From: an uncultured Pelagibacteraceae bacterium
Lineage (GTDB): Bacteria; Pseudomonadota; Alphaproteobacteria; Pelagibacterales; Pelagibacteraceae
Assembly: GCA_902595725.1 (NCBI GenBank)
Contig: CACJRJ010000009.1
Coordinates: forward strand, 1-52,330
Direction: 5' to 3'
Length of the DNA: 52,330 nt
Shown here: piece after piece, positions 27,732 through 37,500 of the stretch
Position numbering within the stretch: position 1 is the first letter of the stretch
Layout of the letters: every line of letters begins with the position of its first letter
Notes under the pieces: generated by a model
What the model was told of the DNA's origin: nothing
Databases searched by the model: none
The model's input: only the letters and a program-made list of their open reading frames with translations
Made by a program: the position numbers and the translations under genes

Positions 27732-29168
27732 ATGAGAGAAAAACAAATTGATAAATTAAAAGATTACAAATATGGATTTACAACTGATATTGAAAATATC
27801 AGAGCACCCAAAGGCCTGAATAAAGAAGTTATTGAATTCATATCTAAAGCTAAGAAAGAACCAAAATGGATGCTTGATTGGAGAATGAAAGCTTTTGAAA
27901 GATTGAAAAATTTAAAGGAGCCAAATTGGCAAAAACCAAAATATCCAAAAATTGATTACCAGGATATTTATTATTATTCAGCTCCTAAAAGTGCGAGTGA
28001 AAAACCTAAAAGCATTGATGAACTTGATCCTAAACTTTTAGAAACTTATAAAAAACTAGGTATACCATTACAAGAACAGCAAAGATTAAATGGTATTGCT
28101 GTAGATGCAGTTTTTGACTCTGTTTCTGTAGCAACAACATTTAAAGACAAATTAAATGAAGTGGGAGTAATTTTTTGTTCAATTTCTGAGGCAATACAAA
28201 AGCATCCTGGACTTGTAAAAAAATATTTAGGATCTGTAATTCCTCTTACTGATCACTATTTTGCAACTTTAAACTCGGCTGTTTTTACAGACGGCTCTTT
28301 CGTTTATATTCCTTCAGGTGTTAAATGTCCGATGGAGCTATCTACATACTTTAGAATTAATGCTTCTCAAACAGGACAATTTGAAAGAACATTAATTATT
28401 GCAGATAAGGGAAGCTATGTAAGTTATCTAGAGGGCTGCACTGCTCCCATGAGAGATGAAAATCAACTTCATGCAGCAAACGTAGAACTAGTTGCTCTAG
28501 ACAATGCTGAAATTAAATATTCAACAGTACAAAATTGGTATCCTGGAGATGAAAATGGAAAAGGAGGAATTTATAATTTTGTAACTAAAAGAGGTTTATG
28601 CAAAGGAACAAATTCTAAGATTTCATGGACACAAGTAGAAACAGGATCGGCAATTACTTGGAAATATCCTAGCTGCATTCTCCAAGGGGATAATTCTATT
28701 GGAGAGTTTTATTCGATTGCAATTACAAACAATCATCAAAAAGCTGACACAGGAACAAAGATGATTCATTTAGGTAAAAACACAAAGAGTAAAATTATTT
28801 CAAAAGGAATTAGCGCAGGTTTTTCTGATATGACTTATAGAGGGTTAGTGGACATATCTTCTAAAGCTAAAAACTCGAGGAATTATACGCAATGTGACTC
28901 TTTACTTATGGGTAATAAATGTGGGGCTCATACTGTTCCTTATATTAAAAATAAAAATCCAGAATCTAATATAGCTCATGAAGCTACTACTTCTAAAATA
29001 AGTGAAGAACAACTTCATTATTGTCAACAGAGAGGTTTAAATCCTGAAGAAGCTGTAGGATTAATTGTTAATGGGTTTTGCAAAGAAGTCCTACAACAAT
29101 TGCCTATGGAGTTTGCCGTTGAAGCGCAGAAACTTGTAGGAATAAGCTTAGAAGGAAGTGTTGGTTAA
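27732..29168 (+). CDS. sufB: Fe-S cluster assembly scaffold SufB
   Basis: This 478-residue SufB subunit of the SufBC2D scaffold has the right-handed beta-helix core. SufB-typical stretches include [57 protein letters not shown] (split here as YLEGCTAP and QLHAANVE) and [17 protein letters not shown] with the cysteine thought to take part in cluster assembly. It follows iscR with no spacer and sits directly before sufC. No Shine-Dalgarno is visible at the junction, so coupling by re-initiation is likely. Confidence 0.97.
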   Translation: MREKQIDKLKDYKYGFTTDIENIRAPKGLNKEVIEFISKAKKEPKWMLDWRMKAFERLKNLKEPNWQKPKYPKIDYQDIYYYSAPKSASEKPKSIDELDPKLLETYKKLGIPLQEQQRLNGIAVDAVFDSVSVATTFKDKLNEVGVIFCSISEAIQKHPGLVKKYLGSVIPLTDHYFATLNSAVFTDGSFVYIPSGVKCPMELSTYFRINASQTGQFERTLIIADKGSYVSYLEGCTAPMRDENQLHAANVELVALDNAEIKYSTVQNWYPGDENGKGGIYNFVTKRGLCKGTNSKISWTQVETGSAITWKYPSCILQGDNSIGEFYSIAITNNHQKADTGTKMIHLGKNTKSKIISKGISAGFSDMTYRGLVDISSKAKNSRNYTQCDSLLMGNKCGAHTVPYIKNKNPESNIAHEATTSKISEEQLHYCQQRGLNPEEAVGLIVNGFCKEVLQQLPMEFAVEAQKLVGISLEGSVG

Positions 29169-29903
29169 ATGTTAAAAATAAAAAATTTGAAGGCTGATAT
29201 AGAAAATAAATCAATTTTAAATAACTTTAATCTTGAAATAAAACCAGGTGAGGTGCATGCGATAATGGGACCGAACGGATCAGGAAAAAGTACTTTATCT
29301 AATATTTTATCAGGAAAAAAAGGGTACGATGTTTCAGGAGAAATTTTATTTGAAAATAAAAATATTTTTGAACTTGAAACTGAAGAAAGAGCGCACAAAG
29401 GAATATTTTTAGCTTTTCAATATCCTTTAGAAATACCAGGAGTGAATACGAATATTTTTTTAAAAACATCACTTAATGCTATTAGAAAAGCCAGAGGAGA
29501 AAAAGAACTTGATGCAATAGAATTTTTAAAATTAGTAAAATTAAAAGCGAAAGAATTAAAATTTGATGAAGAAAAATTAAATAGACAATTAAATGTAGGA
29601 TTTTCTGGCGGTGAAAAAAAAAAAAATGAAATATTACAAATGTCTATTTTAAATCCAAAACTTTCAATTTTGGACGAGACTGATTCTGGTTTAGATATTG
29701 ATGCACTTAAAATTGTTGCTGATGGGGTAAACTCACTAAGAAAAAAAGATAATTCATTTTTAATAATTACACACTACCAAAGATTATTAGATTATATAAA
29801 ACCTGATTATGTTCATGTATTGATGAGTGGTAAAATAATTAAATCTGGAGGTCCAGAACTTGCATTAGAATTGGAAAAGAAAGGATATGAAAATTTTAAT
29901 TAA
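29169..29903 (+). CDS. sufC: Fe-S assembly ATPase SufC
   Basis: This 244-residue ABC-type ATPase energises the SufBCD scaffold. It has Walker A GPNGSGKST (about residues 34-42), a Q-loop in FLAFQYPLEIPG, the signature FSGGEKKKNEILQM and a Walker B/D-loop LSILDETDSGLDID that is diagnostic of SufC. H-loop: ITHYQRLLDYI. It abuts sufB and sufD without a spacer. Confidence 0.97.
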   Translation: MLKIKNLKADIENKSILNNFNLEIKPGEVHAIMGPNGSGKSTLSNILSGKKGYDVSGEILFENKNIFELETEERAHKGIFLAFQYPLEIPGVNTNIFLKTSLNAIRKARGEKELDAIEFLKLVKLKAKELKFDEEKLNRQLNVGFSGGEKKKNEILQMSILNPKLSILDETDSGLDIDALKIVADGVNSLRKKDNSFLIITHYQRLLDYIKPDYVHVLMSGKIIKSGGPELALELEKKGYENFN

Positions 29904-31151
29904 ATGGAAGAACAATTAAAAATAGATTTTGAAAAGTTATTAGAAACATCAAATTTTTCTAAAAAGAATGTTGAAATTAAAAGAAAAAATTTTGAAAATT
30001 TTATTGAAAAAGGGTTTCCCAACAGAAGAGAGGAAAACTGGAAATTTTCAGATCTTAATCAAATAATTTCTAAAAATATTAAAAATTTAAGTTTTTATAA
30101 CGATTTATCAAAGCCAAATAAAATAGATCAGTCCATTTTCATTGATGGTTTAGAACATAATAAACTTGTTTTTGTAAATGGTAGAATAGAAAAAATAGAG
30201 TTTGATTATGAAGAAAAAAATAAAATTGAAATATTAGATGATTTAGTTTTAGAAAAATCTAACAATGCCAATAATTCTTTACTTTTTTTGAATAATGCAT
30301 TTGTAAATAAATATTTTAAACTAATTGTCAAAAAAAACTATTCGCTTAAAAAACCTTTAGTTATTTACAATATTACCAATAAAGATTTGATTTCAAAAAG
30401 TATTAATTTAAAGGTTAATATATCTCTTGAAGAAAATAGTTCTTTAAAACTTATTGAATTTTTTAACGATAGATCAATTACTAATTTTATAAATATTAAT
30501 TATAACTTTGATATTCAAAAAAATTCTATCTTAAAAAATTATAAAATTGATAATAATTCAAATAGTAATATAAAATATTCTTTTAGTAATATTAATCAAG
30601 ATTCTAATAGTGTATCAGAAATATTTCTCCTATCGTCCGGATCAGAATTTATAAAAAATGAAATAAATTGTAATCTTAATGGAAAATATGCTTCAGCATT
30701 TGTGAATGGAGTTTTTATCTTAGATGAAACAAAGCATCATGAAATTAAAACTAATATAAATCATTTAGCTGAAAATACTAAAAGTTATCAATTAATCAAA
30801 GGTGTTTTAGAAGATACATCAAAAGCAGTTTATCAAGGAAAAATTTTTGTTGATTCAAAAGCTCAAAAAACAGACGGTTATCAATTAAGTAAAGCTATCT
30901 TATTAAATGACAATACAGAATTTAATGCCAAGCCAGAATTAGAAATTTATGCTGATGACGTTAAATGTTCTCACGGTTCTGCATCTGGAAGTTTGAATGA
31001 AGATTCAATATTTTATTTAATGTCTAGAGGATTAAATTATCAAGAAGCAAAAAAGCTTTTAATTAATGGTTTCCTATTAGATGTTGTTGAAAAAATTACA
31101 GATTCTGAAATAAAAAATTTAATAAAAAATATTATGAGCTTAAAACAATGA
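29904..31151 (+). CDS. sufD: Fe-S assembly protein SufD
   Basis: This 415-residue protein is homologous to SufB and forms the SufBCD complex. The N-terminus has GFPNRREENWKFSDLNQI, and the C-terminal beta-helix ends with the conserved CSHGSASGSLNEDSIFYLMSRG region (KCSHGSASG, LMSRGLNYQEA). The N-terminal half is divergent and Asn/Lys-rich. Its ATGA overlap with sufS implies translational coupling. Its role with SufB is iron entry and scaffold stability. Confidence 0.94.
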   Translation: MEEQLKIDFEKLLETSNFSKKNVEIKRKNFENFIEKGFPNRREENWKFSDLNQIISKNIKNLSFYNDLSKPNKIDQSIFIDGLEHNKLVFVNGRIEKIEFDYEEKNKIEILDDLVLEKSNNANNSLLFLNNAFVNKYFKLIVKKNYSLKKPLVIYNITNKDLISKSINLKVNISLEENSSLKLIEFFNDRSITNFININYNFDIQKNSILKNYKIDNNSNSNIKYSFSNINQDSNSVSEIFLLSSGSEFIKNEINCNLNGKYASAFVNGVFILDETKHHEIKTNINHLAENTKSYQLIKGVLEDTSKAVYQGKIFVDSKAQKTDGYQLSKAILLNDNTEFNAKPELEIYADDVKCSHGSASGSLNEDSIFYLMSRGLNYQEAKKLLINGFLLDVVEKITDSEIKNLIKNIMSLKQ

Positions 31152-32368
31152 ACATTAGTAATATAAAAAAAGAGTTTCCTATTTTTGATAATAAAGTTCA
31201 TAATAATGATCTTGTTTATTTAGACAGTGCTAATTCTTCTCAAAAACCAAGAGTAGTTGTTGATAGAATTTATGATTTTTATACTAAAGAATTTTCTAAC
31301 GTTGGAAGAAGTGTTCATTACCTTGCAGTCGCAGCAACAAATTTATATGAAAATACTAGAACTTCAGTTCAAAAATTTATTAATGCAAAAGATGCAAATG
31401 AAATTGTTTTTACCAAAGGAGCTACAGAAGCAATAAATTTAGTAGCAAGTACTTTTGGCCAAAATCATTTGGAAGAAGGTGATGAAGTTTTATTAACTGA
31501 GCTTGAACATCACTCAAACTATGTTCCTTGGCATTATTTAAGAAAATCCAAGGGTATTAAAATAGAGTTTGCAGAGATAAATGAAGATGGAGAAGTTACT
31601 TTAGAGAGTATAGAAAAAAAAATTACGCCAAAAACTAAAATTATAGGAGTAACTCATTTATCAAATGTTACTGGAGCTATTTTACCAATTAAAGAAATAG
31701 TTCAACTAGCTCACTCAAAAAATATACCAGTATTGGTAGATGGTTGTCAGGGAGCTCCACATTTAAAATTAGATATGCAAGACTTAGATTGTGATTTTTA
31801 TGCCATCTCATGTCATAAAATGTATGGACCAACAGGCTTAGGTATTCTTTATGCAAAAAAAAAATGGTTAGAGGAATTACCCCCGTACCAAGGTGGTGGA
31901 GGAATGATAGGTGAAGTCAAAAAAGAAGGCATAACCTACGGTGACTTGCCAAATAAATATGAAGCTGGAACAATGGCAACGGCACAAGTAATAGCATTTG
32001 ATGAGTCTATTAAATTTCTAAACAAAATAGGGATGGAGAACATCATTAAACATGAAAAAGAACTTATTGAATATGGTCAAGAGATATTAAGAAAAAATAA
32101 TTCTGTTAAATTAATTGGAAATCCAAAAAGAAAAGGATCAGTTCTATCCTTTACTATTGATGGAATACATCCCCATGATATAGCAACTATTTTAGATGAA
32201 GATGGCGTTGCCATAAGAGCCGGTCATCACTGTTGTCAAATATTACATGACAAACTTGATATAGCTGCTTCTGCAAGGGCATCATTAGGAGTTTATAATA
32301 CTAAGGATGATCTAGATAAACTGAATTCGTCAATTAATAAATGTAAAAAAATATTTGAACTAAAATGA
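31148..32368 (+). CDS. sufS: Cysteine desulfurase SufS
   Basis: This 406-residue PLP-dependent group II cysteine desulfurase supplies persulfide sulfur. The PLP lysine is K224 in SCHKMYGPTG and the catalytic cysteine is C362 in RAGHHCCQ; an extra cysteine C363 follows. The start YLDSANSSQKPRVVVD and LTELEHHSNYVPW are typical. It overlaps sufD and sufU by ATGA. No sufE is visible; SufU next door is the probable sulfur acceptor. Confidence 0.96.
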   Translation: MNISNIKKEFPIFDNKVHNNDLVYLDSANSSQKPRVVVDRIYDFYTKEFSNVGRSVHYLAVAATNLYENTRTSVQKFINAKDANEIVFTKGATEAINLVASTFGQNHLEEGDEVLLTELEHHSNYVPWHYLRKSKGIKIEFAEINEDGEVTLESIEKKITPKTKIIGVTHLSNVTGAILPIKEIVQLAHSKNIPVLVDGCQGAPHLKLDMQDLDCDFYAISCHKMYGPTGLGILYAKKKWLEELPPYQGGGGMIGEVKKEGITYGDLPNKYEAGTMATAQVIAFDESIKFLNKIGMENIIKHEKELIEYGQEILRKNNSVKLIGNPKRKGSVLSFTIDGIHPHDIATILDEDGVAIRAGHHCCQILHDKLDIAASARASLGVYNTKDDLDKLNSSINKCKKIFELK

Positions 32369-32838
32369 ACTTAAAAGAACTTTACCAAGAAATAATTTTA
32401 GATCACGGAAAAAATCCTAGAAATTTAAGAAAAACAGAAAATTTTAATAAAGATGCAAAAGGACACAACCCTTTATGTGGTGATAAGGTTCATATTTTTT
32501 TAAAGCTAAATGATAATAAAAGATTAGAAGATATTTCATTTGAAGGTCAAGGCTGTGCAATTTCAATGGCTTCGGCATCAATAATGACTGATTTGCTAAA
32601 AGGAAAAGAAGAAAAAGAAGTAAAAGAAATTGTAAATGATTTTTTAGAAATGATTAAAGAAAAAGATGAAATTAAAACAAACCTTTTGAAAGAAGATGAA
32701 AAAACTAAATTAATGTGTTTATCAGGAGTAAAACAATATCCAATGAGAGTTAAATGTGCAACACTATCTTGGCACACATTGACATCAGCTATAGATAAGT
32801 CTCAAAATGAAATTAATAGTGAAAGCTTGGAGGTATAA
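32365..32838 (+). CDS. sufU: SufU-type sulfur acceptor / IscU-like protein
   Basis: This 157-residue IscU-fold protein has ligands C38, D40, C64 and C131 (NPLCGD, GQGCAIS, RVKCATLSW). There is an additional segment of about 20 residues between C64 and C131 that marks SufU rather than IscU. In Gram-positive bacteria SufU binds zinc and accepts persulfide from SufS. An extra cysteine C118 (MCLSG) lies in the insertion end. It lies directly after sufS, replacing SufE in this operon. Start overlaps sufS (ATGA), end overlaps sufT (TAATG). Confidence 0.92.
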   Translation: MNLKELYQEIILDHGKNPRNLRKTENFNKDAKGHNPLCGDKVHIFLKLNDNKRLEDISFEGQGCAISMASASIMTDLLKGKEEKEVKEIVNDFLEMIKEKDEIKTNLLKEDEKTKLMCLSGVKQYPMRVKCATLSWHTLTSAIDKSQNEINSESLEV

Positions 32839-33137
32839 TGGAATTAAAAGATAAAGTTATTGCTGAAATAAAAAAGATCTATGATCCAGAAATACCAGTT
32901 AATATTTATGAGTTAGGCTTAATATATGATATAATTATTGATGATAAGAATAATGTTAAAATTGATATGACTTTAACTTCACCTAACTGTCCGGTAGCTG
33001 AAAGTTTGCCTAATGAAGTAAAAAACAGTGTTAAAGAAATTAAAGAAGTAAAGAATGTTGATTTAAATTTAGTATGGGACCCTCCGTGGGATAAATCAAT
33101 GATGACAGAGTCTGCAAAATTAGAATTAAATTTATGA
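32838..33137 (+). CDS. sufT: SufT / MIP18-family (DUF59) Fe-S maturation protein
   Basis: This 99-residue DUF59 protein has the hallmark KIYDPEIPVNIYELGLIYDI start, the LTSPNCPVAESLP loop with its conserved cysteine, and a closing LVWDPPWDKSMMTESAK. SufT proteins assist maturation of Fe-S proteins under high demand in other bacteria. Position between sufU and sufA supports that role. Overlaps sufA by 4 bases. Confidence 0.93.
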   Translation: MELKDKVIAEIKKIYDPEIPVNIYELGLIYDIIIDDKNNVKIDMTLTSPNCPVAESLPNEVKNSVKEIKEVKNVDLNLVWDPPWDKSMMTESAKLELNL

Positions 33138-33469
33138 TGAAACAAATAATTACATTAAGTGATAATGCTGCTCAAAGAATAAAAGAAATTATGTCAAAAG
33201 CAGAAAGTAACGCTGTTGGTGTAAGAGTAGGTGTTAAGTCTGGTGGTTGTGCAGGCATGTCTTATATAATGGAATATACACAGGAAATTAATCCAAATGA
33301 TGAAATAATTGAGGAAAAAGGGGTAAAACTTTTTGTAGATCCAGGCGCTATAATGTACCTTTTAGGAACCGAAATGGACTATAAAAAAGAAGAATTTTCC
33401 TCATCTTTTGTCTTTAAAAATCCAAACGAAACTGAAAGATGTGGATGTGGAGAATCATTTAAGATATAA
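33134..33469 (+). CDS. sufA: A-type Fe-S carrier SufA
   Basis: This 111-residue A-type carrier delivers clusters from the scaffold to target proteins. Its three conserved cysteines are C39 (SGGCAGMSY), C103 and C105 (ERCGCGESF). There are two possible adjacent ATG starts, at 33134 and 33137. As the last recognised suf gene it completes iscR-sufBCDSUTA. IscA or ErpA are alternative names for similar proteins; operon position favours SufA. Confidence 0.93.
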   Translation: MMKQIITLSDNAAQRIKEIMSKAESNAVGVRVGVKSGGCAGMSYIMEYTQEINPNDEIIEEKGVKLFVDPGAIMYLLGTEMDYKKEEFSSSFVFKNPNETERCGCGESFKI

Positions 33470-33478
33470 AAGTGGTTG

Positions 33479-33667
33479 ATGAGAGACACTAAACATTTAG
33501 AAAAACATGCTAATAAATTAGCAGAAAGCAAAAGAGAAAAGGAACTATTCAGAACTCAGCGAAAAGCAGTTGAAGCTGGGGCACATGGTACTTTGGAATA
33601 CACTATTAAAAAAGGTGTAAATAAAAATAAAATTGCTGACGATAAAATATTAAAAAGTAAAAAATAA
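33479..33667 (+). CDS. Small basic protein at the end of the suf operon, unknown
   Basis: This 62-residue, highly charged, probably helical protein (MRDTKHLEKHANKLAESK start) has no cysteine, signal peptide or membrane segment. I do not recognise the family. A TTG at 33476 is in frame directly before the ATG. It follows sufA by 9 bases and so is likely on the suf transcript, which suggests but does not prove a link to Fe-S metabolism. The central AHGTLEYTIKKG motif is the most protein-like part. One base separates it from the convergent glnA stop. Confidence 0.65.
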   Translation: MRDTKHLEKHANKLAESKREKELFRTQRKAVEAGAHGTLEYTIKKGVNKNKIADDKILKSKK

Positions 33668-33668
33668 T

Positions 33669-35075
33669 TTAAGAGCTATAATACATTTCAAACTCCATAG
33701 GGTGTGGAGTATGTTCAAGATTATAAATTTCCTCAAATTTTAATGCTATAAATGCATCAATTTGGTCATCAGTGAATACACCGCCTTGTTTTAAAAAACT
33801 TCTATCTCTATCTAAACTTTCCATTGCTTCTCTTAGCGATCCACATACAGTTGGAATATTTTTTACTTTATCTTCTGGCAAAGCATATAAATCTTCGTCA
33901 AGTGGTTTACCAGGATTAATTTTATTCTTAATACCATCTAATCCAGCCATTAACATTGCTGAAAAAGTTAAATATGGGTTTCCTGCGGCGTCAGGAAATC
34001 TTATTTCACATCTTGCACCTTTTTTACTTAAAGTAATTGGAATTCTACATGAAGCAGATCTATTTCTTGCTGAGTAAGCTAACAAAACTGGAGCTTCAAA
34101 ACCTGGAATTAATCTTTTATAACTATTTGTTGTTGCATTTGAAAAAGCATTAATAGCTTTAGCATGTTTTAATATACCTCCAATATAATGAAGTGCAGTG
34201 TCTGATAAACCTGCATATTTGTTTCCAGAAAATATTGGATTTTTCCCTTTCCAAATTGATTGGTGTGTATGCATTCCTGAACCATTATCACCTTTTACAG
34301 GCTTAGGCATAAAGGTTGCAGTTTTTCCAAAAGAATGAGAGACCATTTGTACTACATATTTATAAAGTTGAACGTTATCAGCTTGTGTTACTAAAGTATT
34401 ATATAACATTCCAAGCTCATGTTGACTTGGAGCAACTTCGTGATGGTGTTTTTCAACTGTAATACCAACTTCTCTTAATCCTTTTAAATATTCGCCTCTC
34501 ATGTCTTGAGCACTATCAACTGGAGGTACTGGGAAATATCCACCTTTTACTCCTGGTCTATGTCCCATATTTCCGTTTTCGTAATTTTTTCCTGAGTTGT
34601 AAGGGCCTTCTGAACTATCAATCTTAAATCCTATTTCATTCATTTCATTTTTAATTTTTACATCATCAAAAACAAAAAATTCTGGCTCAGGCCCAAAATA
34701 TGCTTTATCACCAACGCCAGATTTTTTCAAATAAGCTTCAGCTTTTTTAGCAATTCCTCTCGGATCTCTTTCATAAGGAGTCTTTTTGACTGCGTCTAAG
34801 ATGTCACAAAATATAATGAGAGTATTATGAGAAGTATAAGGATCAATTACCTGTCTACTTAAATCAGGTTTTAAAATCATGTCTGACTCATTGATAGCTT
34901 TCCAACCAGCTATGGAAGATCCATCAAAAAATACTCCATCGTTAAGCATGTCATCATCAACAATTGTTGAGTCCATCGTTAAATGTTGCAATTTACCTCT
35001 TGGATCTGTAAATCTTAAGTCAACAAATTCGATCTCTTTGTCTTTCATCAATTTTAATACTTTGTTTGAACTCAT
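33669..35075 (-). CDS. glnA: Glutamine synthetase, type I
   Basis: This 468-residue GSI makes glutamine from glutamate, ammonia and ATP. Marks are FDGSSIAGWKAINESDM near residue 50, the EPEFFVFDD metal-site region, the ATP-binding KPVKGDNGSGMHTHQS and RNRSASCRIP. The adenylylation tyrosine aligns exactly at Y397 in DLYALPED, the same number as in E. coli, so control by GlnE is plausible. It is a single-gene unit here: glnB, its usual partner, is not adjacent. A 147-base spacer separates it from the divergent ybaK-like gene. Confidence 0.97.
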   Translation of the reverse strand: MSSNKVLKLMKDKEIEFVDLRFTDPRGKLQHLTMDSTIVDDDMLNDGVFFDGSSIAGWKAINESDMILKPDLSRQVIDPYTSHNTLIIFCDILDAVKKTPYERDPRGIAKKAEAYLKKSGVGDKAYFGPEPEFFVFDDVKIKNEMNEIGFKIDSSEGPYNSGKNYENGNMGHRPGVKGGYFPVPPVDSAQDMRGEYLKGLREVGITVEKHHHEVAPSQHELGMLYNTLVTQADNVQLYKYVVQMVSHSFGKTATFMPKPVKGDNGSGMHTHQSIWKGKNPIFSGNKYAGLSDTALHYIGGILKHAKAINAFSNATTNSYKRLIPGFEAPVLLAYSARNRSASCRIPITLSKKGARCEIRFPDAAGNPYLTFSAMLMAGLDGIKNKINPGKPLDEDLYALPEDKVKNIPTVCGSLREAMESLDRDRSFLKQGGVFTDDQIDAFIALKFEEIYNLEHTPHPMEFEMYYSS

Positions 35076-35222
35076 AATTTTTAAATTTAGTATGATCTTA
35101 ATATCAAAAAATGCGGTAATAAGAAGATAATATAATAAGATATCACCTATGCATTTCTTACATGGATAAATGGTTATTAATATGAAATTATCAATTCACA
35201 AATTGTTACAATTATTAGTTGA
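35076..35222. promoter_or_regulatory. Divergent promoter region of glnA and the ybaK-like gene
   Basis: This is the longest gene-free spacer in the window, 147 bases. It must carry the glnA promoter (minus) and the deacylase promoter (plus). A perfect 6-base inverted repeat AATTGT-T-ACAATT lies at 35201-35213, just before the plus-strand gene. In such A+T-rich sequence it may be chance. I see no NtrC-type site pair and no known riboswitch. Confidence 0.4.
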
Positions 35223-35705
35223 ATGGAAGATTTATTAAATAAAGAATCAGTAAAGAGAGTATTGAAGGTTTTGAATGATTTTGATCAATCGATAAAAGTC
35301 CAAAACTTAGATACAACAGCTAGAACAGCAAAAGATGCTGCAGAAAGTTTAAAAACTGAAATTGGTTCTATTGTAAAAAGCTTATTACTTAGAAGACAAA
35401 GCTCATTCTTGTTATGTTTAGTTGCGGGTGATAAGAGGTGTTCCTTAAATAAAATAAAAAAATTGCTAAATGAAAAAGATGTAAGTATGGCTAACGCTGA
35501 TCAAGTAAAAGAAATAACAGGCTTTACAATTGGAGGAGTTTCTCCAGTGGGCCATTTAAATAAAGTTGATATTTTTATAGACGATTCATTAGCAAGATTT
35601 ACAAATTTATTTGCGGCCGCAGGCCATCCTCATAGTATTTTCAAAATTAATTTTGATAATCTTTGTAAAATTACAAAAGGATCAGTCAAAGATATATCTG
35701 AATGA
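35223..35705 (+). CDS. YbaK/ProX-type aminoacyl-tRNA deacylase
   Basis: This 160-residue single-domain YbaK family protein removes mischarged amino acids from tRNA. It shows KTEIGSIVKSLLLR with the conserved Lys, LVAGDKRCSLNK, ITGFTIGGVSPVGH and the AAAGHPHSIFKI end. The family includes ProX, YbaK and others; GGVSPVGH is closest to general editing deacylases. Its stop overlaps the start of the EamA gene (ATGA). Confidence 0.88.
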   Translation: MEDLLNKESVKRVLKVLNDFDQSIKVQNLDTTARTAKDAAESLKTEIGSIVKSLLLRRQSSFLLCLVAGDKRCSLNKIKKLLNEKDVSMANADQVKEITGFTIGGVSPVGHLNKVDIFIDDSLARFTNLFAAAGHPHSIFKINFDNLCKITKGSVKDISE

Positions 35706-36595
35706 GAAATCCAAAACCCCTAGATTATTTACTACTAGGAACCTTATCTTTGATCTGGGCATCTGCATTTTTTAATATTAAAATTGCAACATATTCTTTT
35801 GGACCTATAACAATTGCATTTTTTAGAATTTTTCTTGGAGCTATACCAGTTGTACTTTTATGTTTAGCAAAAAGAATAAAGATCGAGGCATTTTCAAAAG
35901 ACTGGTTATGGTTTGCATCAATTGGATTCATAAATCTAGTAATACCATTTTTTTTAATCGCTTATGGCGTTCAAAAAGTACAAAGTAATCTTGCTGCAAT
36001 TCTTATGGCAACTACACCTCTAAGCGCAACTATTCTTGCTCATTTTTTTACTGAAAATGAAAAATTTAGTTGGTTTAAGAGTGTTGGAATATTAATTGGA
36101 TTTTCAGGAATAGTTTTTTTATTTTCAGACAAAGTATTAATTAATACAGAAAATATACTTTATGCTCTCGCAATTTTATTAGGCTCCACATGTTATGTTA
36201 TTGGAGGAATTTTAACTTTAAAAATAAGTAAAAAGAAAAATGAAAATGTCACAGCTTCAATATTAATTTGGGGATCAATAATTGTATTTCCAATCTCAAT
36301 GTTCTTTGAACAGCCATGGAATCTATCTCCAAGTTTAGATTCTATGATTGCATTATTATATCTTGGAGTTTTTCCAACTGGCGTTGCGTGGTTATTGAGA
36401 TTTCATATTTTGAAAAATAATGGTGTAATTTTCCAATCTCAGGTTGCGTTTCTAATTCCAATATTTGGAGTTATTCTTGGATATATATTTTTAAATGAAC
36501 TTATAACTTCAAAAGTTATTGTTTCATTATTGTTAGTTATTTTAGGAATTTATTTAGTTAAAACATCAAATAAAATTAAAGTTACTTCAGTTTAG
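35702..36595 (+). CDS. EamA/DMT-family transporter (first of two)
   Basis: This 297-residue membrane protein has ten predicted hydrophobic helices in two EamA repeats. The start LLLGTLSLIWASAFFNIKIA has the DMT W-A/S-S-A-F motif. These carriers export amino acids, nucleobases or other metabolites; the substrate cannot be read. It overlaps the deacylase gene by 4 bases and the convergent homocysteine methyltransferase by 14 bases. Confidence 0.88.
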   Translation: MRNPKPLDYLLLGTLSLIWASAFFNIKIATYSFGPITIAFFRIFLGAIPVVLLCLAKRIKIEAFSKDWLWFASIGFINLVIPFFLIAYGVQKVQSNLAAILMATTPLSATILAHFFTENEKFSWFKSVGILIGFSGIVFLFSDKVLINTENILYALAILLGSTCYVIGGILTLKISKKKNENVTASILIWGSIIVFPISMFFEQPWNLSPSLDSMIALLYLGVFPTGVAWLLRFHILKNNGVIFQSQVAFLIPIFGVILGYIFLNELITSKVIVSLLLVILGIYLVKTSNKIKVTSV

Positions 36596-37499
36596 ATAAT
36601 TCTTTAATGTGAGATGAATCTGTTTCACAACAACCACCTAAAATTGTTGCACCTTTTTTACTAATTTTTTTAGCAAATTCACAGAATACTTTGCCTGTAA
36701 TTTCTTCTCTTTTTCCTAAAGTAATATTTGGATTTTTTCCAACCTCATTGTGTCCAGCTGTATTAAATCTATGTACAGGCAAGGGTTCTTCTACTGCCCA
36801 TAAATTTGCTTTAAAACCAAATGGGATATCTAAGTTTTTTAATTCATCTGCCGTTTGTTCTATTATTTCTAGTGATACACATGCTGCAACCACACCTAAC
36901 CAGTTAGCGTTCTTATATTTTTTTACTATTTCTGTAATTGTTTCACCAGATGGCAGTTTGCCATTTTTCTTTAAATGCAGACCGACTAGCACTGGTTTAT
37001 TTAATTTATGAATTATATTTAATGCTATTTCTACTTCTCGACCACTAGATAGAACATCTAAATAAAAAAAATCAATATAAGGATAAATTATATTAGCTTG
37101 ATCAAAAAAATTTTTTTCAATTATTTTTTTATCTCTTTTATCAATTTCATATGTATTGTTTTGAGCAGGAAGGCTACCTGCAATTAAAATATTTCTTTTT
37201 GATAATTCTTTTGCCTTTGTAGCAAGCTCACAAGCTTTTTTGTTTGCAAATTGAAAAAGATCTCCAACTTGATTTTGCTCCATTCTCACCCTTCTGGTAG
37301 TAAAAGTATTTGTTAATATTACTTCTGCTCCTGCTTCGATAGCAGATAAATGAGTGTCAACTACTAAACTATTAAATTTTTCATCTATTAATGAAGTAGC
37401 TGACCAAAGAGTTCCTTTGGTTACAAGCCCTCTCGCAAGCAACTCTTGACCCATACCAGCATCTAAAACTCTTATTTCTTTAAAGTAGTTTAAATCCAT
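36582..37499 (-). CDS. Homocysteine S-methyltransferase family protein
   Basis: This 305-residue TIM-barrel enzyme has the family's N-terminal VLDAGMGQELLARG. Zinc ligands are a cysteine in GVVAACVSLE and the C-terminal pair in ILGGCCETDSSHI. Members methylate homocysteine to methionine with S-methylmethionine, betaine or another donor; the donor is not clear from sequence. It is the second gene after the TSUP transporter with a one-base gap, so transport of a sulfur compound and methionine metabolism may be linked (inference). No SAM riboswitch is visible before the unit. Confidence 0.9.
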   Translation of the reverse strand: MDLNYFKEIRVLDAGMGQELLARGLVTKGTLWSATSLIDEKFNSLVVDTHLSAIEAGAEVILTNTFTTRRVRMEQNQVGDLFQFANKKACELATKAKELSKRNILIAGSLPAQNNTYEIDKRDKKIIEKNFFDQANIIYPYIDFFYLDVLSSGREVEIALNIIHKLNKPVLVGLHLKKNGKLPSGETITEIVKKYKNANWLGVVAACVSLEIIEQTADELKNLDIPFGFKANLWAVEEPLPVHRFNTAGHNEVGKNPNITLGKREEITGKVFCEFAKKISKKGATILGGCCETDSSHIKELSKLK

Positions 37500-37500
37500 A

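Noticed and set aside
33772-34077. Plus-strand ORF of 101 codons opposite glnA
   Set aside because: It is a shadow of the highly conserved glutamine synthetase coding frame, with no family resemblance.
35201-35213. Inverted repeat AATTGT-T-ACAATT as an operator
   Set aside because: Six-base palindromes of A and T are expected by chance in this composition; no second copy or known regulator match was seen.
36691-37011. Plus-strand ORF of 106 codons opposite the homocysteine methyltransferase
   Set aside because: The opposite frame is a clear enzyme with zinc ligands; this frame shows no protein features.
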